Shown here one piece after another: positions 58,788 to 64,000 of a DNA stretch of 64,000 bases (positions are counted from its first letter, which is position 1; each line of letters opens with the position of its first letter). The notes below the pieces were generated by a model, which searched no databases, was not told the origin of the DNA, and was given only the letters and a program-made list of their open reading frames with translations. This stretch comes from Colias croceus (Eukaryota; Arthropoda; Insecta; Lepidoptera; Pieridae). A program made the position numbers and the translations under genes. The stretch is from assembly GCF_905220415.1 (NCBI RefSeq), contig NC_059552.1, forward strand, positions 7,517,001 to 7,581,000, in the 5' to 3' direction.

Positions 58788-58859
58788 TGGAGGTGCTGGG
58801 ATTTGAACCCAGGACTTTCAGCATGCGAAGCAGACACTCTACCACTGAGTTACACCCCC
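58788..58859 (-). tRNA. tRNA-Ala (CGC), inverted second copy
   Basis: Identical over all 72 bases to 57010-57081, on the opposite strand 1.7 kb away, with the same G3-U70 pair and U-U mismatch in the anticodon stem. Flanks are not the same. A minus-strand T run near 58766-58771 can terminate polymerase III. Confidence 0.88.
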
Positions 58860-58959
58860 GCTGAAGGGATAATCAAAAATAAAGAACCAAAATGGCCACA
58901 AACAGATTTATTGTGTCACAAACTGTATGACAAGAGTATGAGAACAAAATGTTGTTACT

Positions 58960-59020
58960 TATGATGTAAGCTATCTTGTCCTGCGAGGTTGCTGGTGTTT
59001 TGCAAGTAACCCTGTATACT
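58960..59020 (-). repeat. Single arm of the 2588-2975 inverted-repeat element
   Basis: GATGTAAGCTATCTTGTCCT then GCGAGGTTGCTGGTGTTTTG and CAAGTAACCCTGTA match the right arm of 2588-2975. No second arm was found nearby. Confidence 0.6.
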
Positions 59021-59419
59021 TCGACGTAATTTCTGCATTGTAGAGTCTTATATTTTTCATTTTTATTATATTTCTGGATTAAAATATTATTATTAATAAA
59101 CTATATTATAGTGTGAATGTACCCCACTAGATGGCGCTGAACTAAAATTAATCTCGGATTAAAACAACTTTATTCGTGATTCGTTATCTGTTTTTACAGT
59201 TACACCCTTTTAATTAACTATCAATGAAAATATTGCATAAAATTAAAGATGCGTGGTAGTTGGTACACACGGTCAGGCTTATTTTAAATGTTATGAATAT
59301 GAATATTTTCGGATAATTTTTGTTATCAGTATTTTCCATGGATTACCTATATTATGTAAGTTGTAAGTAACTTGGAGTGAAGTAAGAGGTAAATTAATAT
59401 TTTAATTGACTTAAGATTT

Positions 59420-59560
59420 AAAAAGGGCGTGTATGCCGAGCACTCGTGTCAGAAGTGAAACTTCTTTGTCAAGATTAAAAGATGCTTACCATAATCGTCA
59501 TCATGTCGTGACGGTATTGCCATGACGCGACCTTAACTTCAAAAGTTTACTAAGTATTTT
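59420..59560 (+). repeat. Dispersed repeat, partner of 56790-56930
   Basis: Same blocks in the same order: GCCGAGCACTCGTGTCAGAA, AACTTCTTTG, GACGGTATTGCCATGACGCG. Confidence 0.6.
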
Positions 59561-59662
59561 GAGTTTCTGTTCGAAAAATAATTACGTAACTAGATACCTA
59601 CAGTCCTAATTTATTCACTTTTCACAATTTCACAAAAACAAGTTAAAACACAACATAGGTAT

Positions 59663-59830
59663 TGTAGTGTATGTGAGTGAAAGAGAGGGAAGTATTATGT
59701 CATCTCTTGCGCACATGCAACGGTGACACCGCTCACACAGCTCAGTTGGCTGCAGGCGGTCGGAGTGAGAGGTCGTGTGCGTCTAAGAGCCGATAATAGG
59801 GAAGGACTTACACTACATTTTTGGCGACGA
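59663..59830 (+). mobile_element. Possible LTR remnant with primer-binding-like site
   Basis: TGTAGTGTA at 59663 and TACACTACA ending 59817 form a 9-bp inverted pair with TG...CA ends, like an LTR. A GC-rich middle (CTCACACAGCTCAGTTGGCT) lies between, and TGGCGACGAGG comes four bases after, resembling a primer-binding site. No gag-pol frame follows, so a decayed or solo element is all I can propose. Confidence 0.3.
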
Positions 59831-60687
59831 GGTAAATCGGGAATAATTGTAAGTAATTTTCTTTGATACTAAAAATTACAAAAAAAAAAAAGGAGGAAAT
59901 AGGTGTGCTGTGATAACTATTGAACTAATTATATCCACAGTCGAGTTACATCGAAGCGAATATTAAAGTTAATAATAATATACACACATACTTATTTTCA
60001 TTATGATATTTTGTGCCGCTTACATAAAATAATTACCCGCACAAAGTACAAAATAACATGTGCGTGCCTTTCGAGAGGCCTCCGCGCCGTAGAAAACGAA
60101 GGTTTCGTTTACATAAAGATTTAGCAAAACCTCTTAAACAATTGTAGCCAGAAGGATAAAGTAGGTGTTGTAAATTGTTTTTCGTAAACATAACTATACT
60201 GATACCAATGCATACGCGGGCTGGCTTTATTGCTCGAGCGTATGGTGCCTGTATGATAAATACACTGTACAGTGTACGGGTATACAGCTAGCGTCGTCCA
60301 GTATGTACTACTCACGTAGTCATGCATAGGACTGTAACTGCGTTATGCGAGACTAAATGTGATATTTTGTTTAGTCGATGCTGTAGATTATTATTTTGGG
60401 ACATTTGTTTACATATAAATTTATTAATACTGATATGTAAGAACCTGCTTAGAGGATTGGTTAAACATGATTAAATGAGCTAAGAAGGTTCGATTCCCGA
60501 TCAGCTCAGAATAGACTGGTCTGATTACAAAATAGAATTATACCAAATACCCACTTATATCTTATTTAATTACTCGATGTGAAATTGCACGAGTATTATT
60601 TAAGATTATTCATTATTGGATAAAAGAAGTAATTAATGGCTATCACGCAAGGAACGTAAGTTTCCTAGACAGGCTAATTAGTAAATT

Positions 60688-60840
60688 ACCAGATAATGCC
60701 TGGTGGTCAAGAAAAATCGGGTGACGCCCGTGTGTATTTTGTAATGTTATATCAGATGATGCCTGGTAGTACAAAAAAAAAAACGAGTGACGCCCGTGTG
60801 TACTTTGTAATGTTATACCAGATGATGCCTGGCAGTCGTA
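60688..60840 (+). repeat. 63-66 bp tandem repeat
   Basis: Units beginning AYCAGATRATGCCTGG and containing GTGACGCCCGTGTGTA and TTTGTAATGTTATA start at about 60688, 60751 and 60817 (the last partial). Weaker GGGTGATGC motifs follow to 60925. The next 120 bases end in AATAAAG and a GC-richer tract, so this may be part of an LTR. Confidence 0.65.
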
Positions 60841-62095
60841 ATATAATTACATTACAGTAGTACCTGTAGTGATGTGATACGGGTGATGCTCGTTTAAAAT
60901 GTTTATATTTTGGGTGATGCCCATATTATGAATTTTAAGAGGAGGCTCCCTTTCTCATTTCTGGCACTGAGAGACCGGTTACTGTACTAGATGGTAATAC
61001 AGCCGTAATAAAGTTGAATATCGCGTGCGCTCTTTGATCGCGTTCGAGCTCGAAAAGTAAGTCTCAATTCTTATTTCGTTTATAACTAAGTAAGGTAATA
61101 ATTAATCTAGAAAAATAATATCTTGGGATTCGATAGTAAACTCTATTTTCTTACTGTTAACATTTATTTTAGACGTAAAGTCCAAGTAAATCTTTAAAAA
61201 ATGTAATAATCCTTAAAAAAAGGCATAATTTTTGAATAAAAAAAAAATGAATCGAGTGAAAATGTTACAATTACGTAACTGTCTTGTACATCGAAAGAAA
61301 AAGACCCAATATCATATACTACAGTTTCATTTTGATTGTATGTGTGCCTGTTTCAGAATATTAATGCAAAAACACATAAAATTCAGGGAGCTTCCCCTTA
61401 AATACGTATTATATATTTTAATAATTATTATATATTGTAATATATTAAAAAAAAAGATGTGATAGTGTTTCTTTTAAGATTTATTGTATCTTCGAAAATA
61501 CTTATGGTTAGTATTGTTATCCAAATAAAAAATGGAATAATACAATTTTAAGATTATAAATAGTAAATGCTAAAATATTTACAGTAGTTTTTTTATTATT
61601 CGTATCTAAAAGTGACTTAATATTTTCGTAATTTCATAGCAGATTTTGTTCACAAATAATCATAATGATAACAATGCCTAAAATATCTGCGATAGGTATT
61701 GCACATTTAACCGACAACTATAAAGTTAGACAGGTTACCTAAGTGATAGTATAATAATCATAAACAGGGTAAGGTAATAAAACAATGAACATTCGAAAAC
61801 AAAAATAAATGGAAAGAGAGACATACAGAGTAGTCTCAATATTCATTATTTCAAACTAGCCACCTGGCAGACGTTGTTATGCTCTTTATTGGAATATGAA
61901 TATTATCCGAATTGGTCAAGCCGATACGCCGCGCGCCGAGTTTTGAGTTTTACACTTAGCAACATAATAGGTATTTGGCTATTCATTTTTATTGTTTAAA
62001 CTATGTGGCGTTGTAGCTGAGGTGGAAAAAAAAAATAAAAAATAATAAGAACTACTCACCATACAGTCGATAATTAATTTAGTTAATTAATAAAA
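60841..62095. other. AT-rich interval between repeats
   Basis: Holds the AATAAAG-containing tract at 60950-61060 and then mostly AT-rich sequence. The frame at 61232-61462 is lysine-rich and unsupported. Confidence 0.4.
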
Positions 62096-62119
62096 TAAAT
62101 ACAAATATCAGTAACAATA

Positions 62120-62525
62120 AGGGTCGTGGTGTGTCTAGGACCAAACCCTCCGGTAGGGCTCTTCCTCTTACTGATAAGGTGGACCTAACATGGAGTGCGC
62201 GTCTCGTTGCGAAGGCCAGGCGGTAGGGTGTCTTTAGGGTTGGTCGCTGAATTCCTTCAACAGGAATTAAGGAGCCGAAGCAAGCAAGACGTAGAAGGAT
62301 TTCCTCAGCGGGAACGTCGCAGTAATCCTTCAGCGCAATCGTAGCAATGTCGTAGTACTACTGAAGATGGGTCTTAAGCGGTATGTAGCAGCGTATGAGG
62401 TTCCTTATCGGAACGTGGCAAGGACGCGACAATTCCCTGCGCGGGAACGTTGCAGGTATGTAGAAGCTTTCTAAACGGAACGTAGCAGTAATGTAACACT
62501 ACTCCCTCAGCGGAAATGTAGCACC
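62120..62525 (+). repeat. GC-rich block with degenerate 33-36 bp repeat
   Basis: GGAACGT followed by GCA recurs at about 62311, 62410, 62443 and 62477, with a GGAAATGTAGCA variant at 62512 and weaker units near 62334 and 62380. Each follows a CTCAGCGG-like segment. No long open frame. Origin unknown (transposon leader or a repetitive non-coding transcript are possible). Confidence 0.55.
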
Positions 62526-63934
62526 CCGGTTTGGGGTTATAACACACTGTTAATTATTACATGTTGGAACGTTGAAAACAACTTTTACGTAATTTATACA
62601 ATAATATACCGTGAAAGACAATAGTTGGACAATAGACAATTGGCATAAAATATGAATCGTTAATTGTAGATAATAATTACTTTGATAGATAGTGTATAGT
62701 GTCAAACAACCTGCCAAATGCTTAAATATTTAGATAGATAATAAAGGTCAATTTCAAGACGAACATTTAATGTAAAATAAAAAATGGATCATAACCACAT
62801 CATACCGCAAATATTGGTATATATGCAAGTGCATCTAGTTATTACTATATTAATAACGACTGTTTTTATAATTTAAAACACCAATTTTATTAAAGATGAG
62901 AAAATCAGCAACAGAAACATCAACGTGAATAGATTAATAAATATTTAATATTATAAAAGTCAATACCTACACTAATAATCTTATCTACAAGTTTAAAAAG
63001 TTATTAAGAATTTTATAAGATTTACAACGTAGCAATTCATATAAAATCCAAGTTTTAATGGTGGTTTGTAAGACTGGTCTGATTTCATATTCATAAAGTA
63101 CTTACGTAATACATCTTTTAAGAGCTCATATTATATATGAGAGATATCGTACTAGATTGAAAATAAAAAGATATTATCAATTAAGAAATACCTTAAAGAT
63201 TTCTTGTCAAAAAAAAAAATAAAAAAAATGTATTATCGCGAAAAGTTCACCATTCGTGCCTTAGTCAGAATATAATATATTCCAATTATTAATCTCTACA
63301 ATATTGAGGTGGTAGTGGTATTGATTTCGAAATGCAAAATTGAATATTGCAAATACTTATATAAATATAGGTAAAAAAAAATATTATATTATTGATTGTT
63401 ACAGTTAACATTGTACAGTTAAAAAAAAAAACATTTTCAGACCATTAATGTGTGATTAATGTTTAGCCCATGGTTAAGCCATTATTATTGTCATAAAGTT
63501 ATCTTCTTTTTCTTTTTTTTTCAAGTGGCTATTACGTTGTCAGTAATACAAATACATACAAATGTTATCATAAGTAACAAATAAATTAAAAAAAAATAAT
63601 AATAAAAAATGTCATCAACAAAATGATACATTGTGATTCGTTTTAGGTTCGTTACATTAATTAAATTTTAAATATGTGTTATTAATGTAATAACCATACA
63701 ATGAACAACACCGCGTGTGTGTTGAGGTTACAAATAGAAGGTATAAAAAAAAGTAATAATTAATCACGCTTTACTAAATATTAATTATTGTATTGTCAAT
63801 AAATTGTTGTAATATTGTCACTGAAGTTAAATCTGTACGGTTTGGGTAGGTCATTAGCGAATCGAAAAGAATCGGTTGCATACAGTCATACGAACATACA
63901 GGAGAAGCTAAAAGCGGTTCAATAGAAGTCAATC
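62526..63934. other. AT-rich region, nothing recognised
   Basis: Poly-A/T runs and simple sequence only. The last 100 bases become less AT-rich, ahead of a possible gene start at 63935. Confidence 0.45.
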
Positions 63935-64000
63935 ATGGCACAATATAGTATGCTATTGTACTGTTGCAACTTGCAGAGCAAGCTCCACAAAGCCTGTAAT
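63935..64000 (+). CDS. Possible 5' end of a gene running off the right edge
   Basis: ATG at 63935 in a good context (CAATCATGG). The frame is open to the window end (22 codons, beginning MAQYSMLLYCCN). Upstream sequence is less AT-rich, with an initiator-like CAGTCAT near 63883. Too short to identify. Confidence 0.25.
   Translation, partial: MAQYSMLLYCCNLQSKLHKACN

Overview
This is an AT-rich, intron-containing animal nuclear sequence that looks lepidopteran (moth or butterfly). The main reasons are the very many short Helitron-type repeats with the hairpin end GCGGGCGAAGCCGCGGGC followed by CTAG, tRNA-derived SINEs, and insect-like conserved genes with small exons. No bacterial operons, CRISPR arrays or rRNA are visible.

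Layout. 1400-15617 (+) holds the last seven coding exons of a phosphatidylinositol 5-phosphate 4-kinase (PIP4K); its 5' exons lie to the left of the window. Its 8.4-kb intron carries a minisatellite that starts exactly at a 5' splice site, and an antisense non-LTR retrotransposon that is itself split by a 3.26-kb Helitron. Facing it (convergent) at 20323-22908 (-) is a complete five-exon proteasome beta-3 subunit gene (205 aa). A divergent, intronless pair of beta-ureidopropionase genes follows: a 336-aa copy cut short by an in-frame stop at 28235-29245 (-), and a full-length 394-aa copy at 30969-32153 (+) with a TATA promoter. From 32 to 50 kb I recognise no gene, only repeats, some GC-richer islands and a candidate TATA/initiator promoter with a 5' exon near 50.43-50.63 kb (+). 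51012-53567 (-) is an intronless 851-aa type I membrane protein that I do not recognise. Two identical tRNA-Ala(CGC) genes in opposite orientation lie at 57010 and 58788. The right end is repeat-rich, with a possible start of another gene at 63935.

Mobile DNA dominates the non-coding part: about 13 Helitrons with precise A|TC...CTAG|T ends, three foldback elements with tRNA-like arms and 12-14 bp target-site duplications, MITE-like inverted-repeat elements, a tRNA SINE, LINE tails, and possible LTR-element remnants. The most novel item is the foldback tRNA retroposon: its arms are nearly identical over about 105 bp, yet it has SINE-like target duplications and a SINE-like 3' tail.

Functionally the recognised genes are unrelated housekeeping genes (phosphoinositide signalling, protein degradation, pyrimidine and beta-alanine catabolism). 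They share no pathway; only the two beta-ureidopropionase copies are evidently related by duplication.
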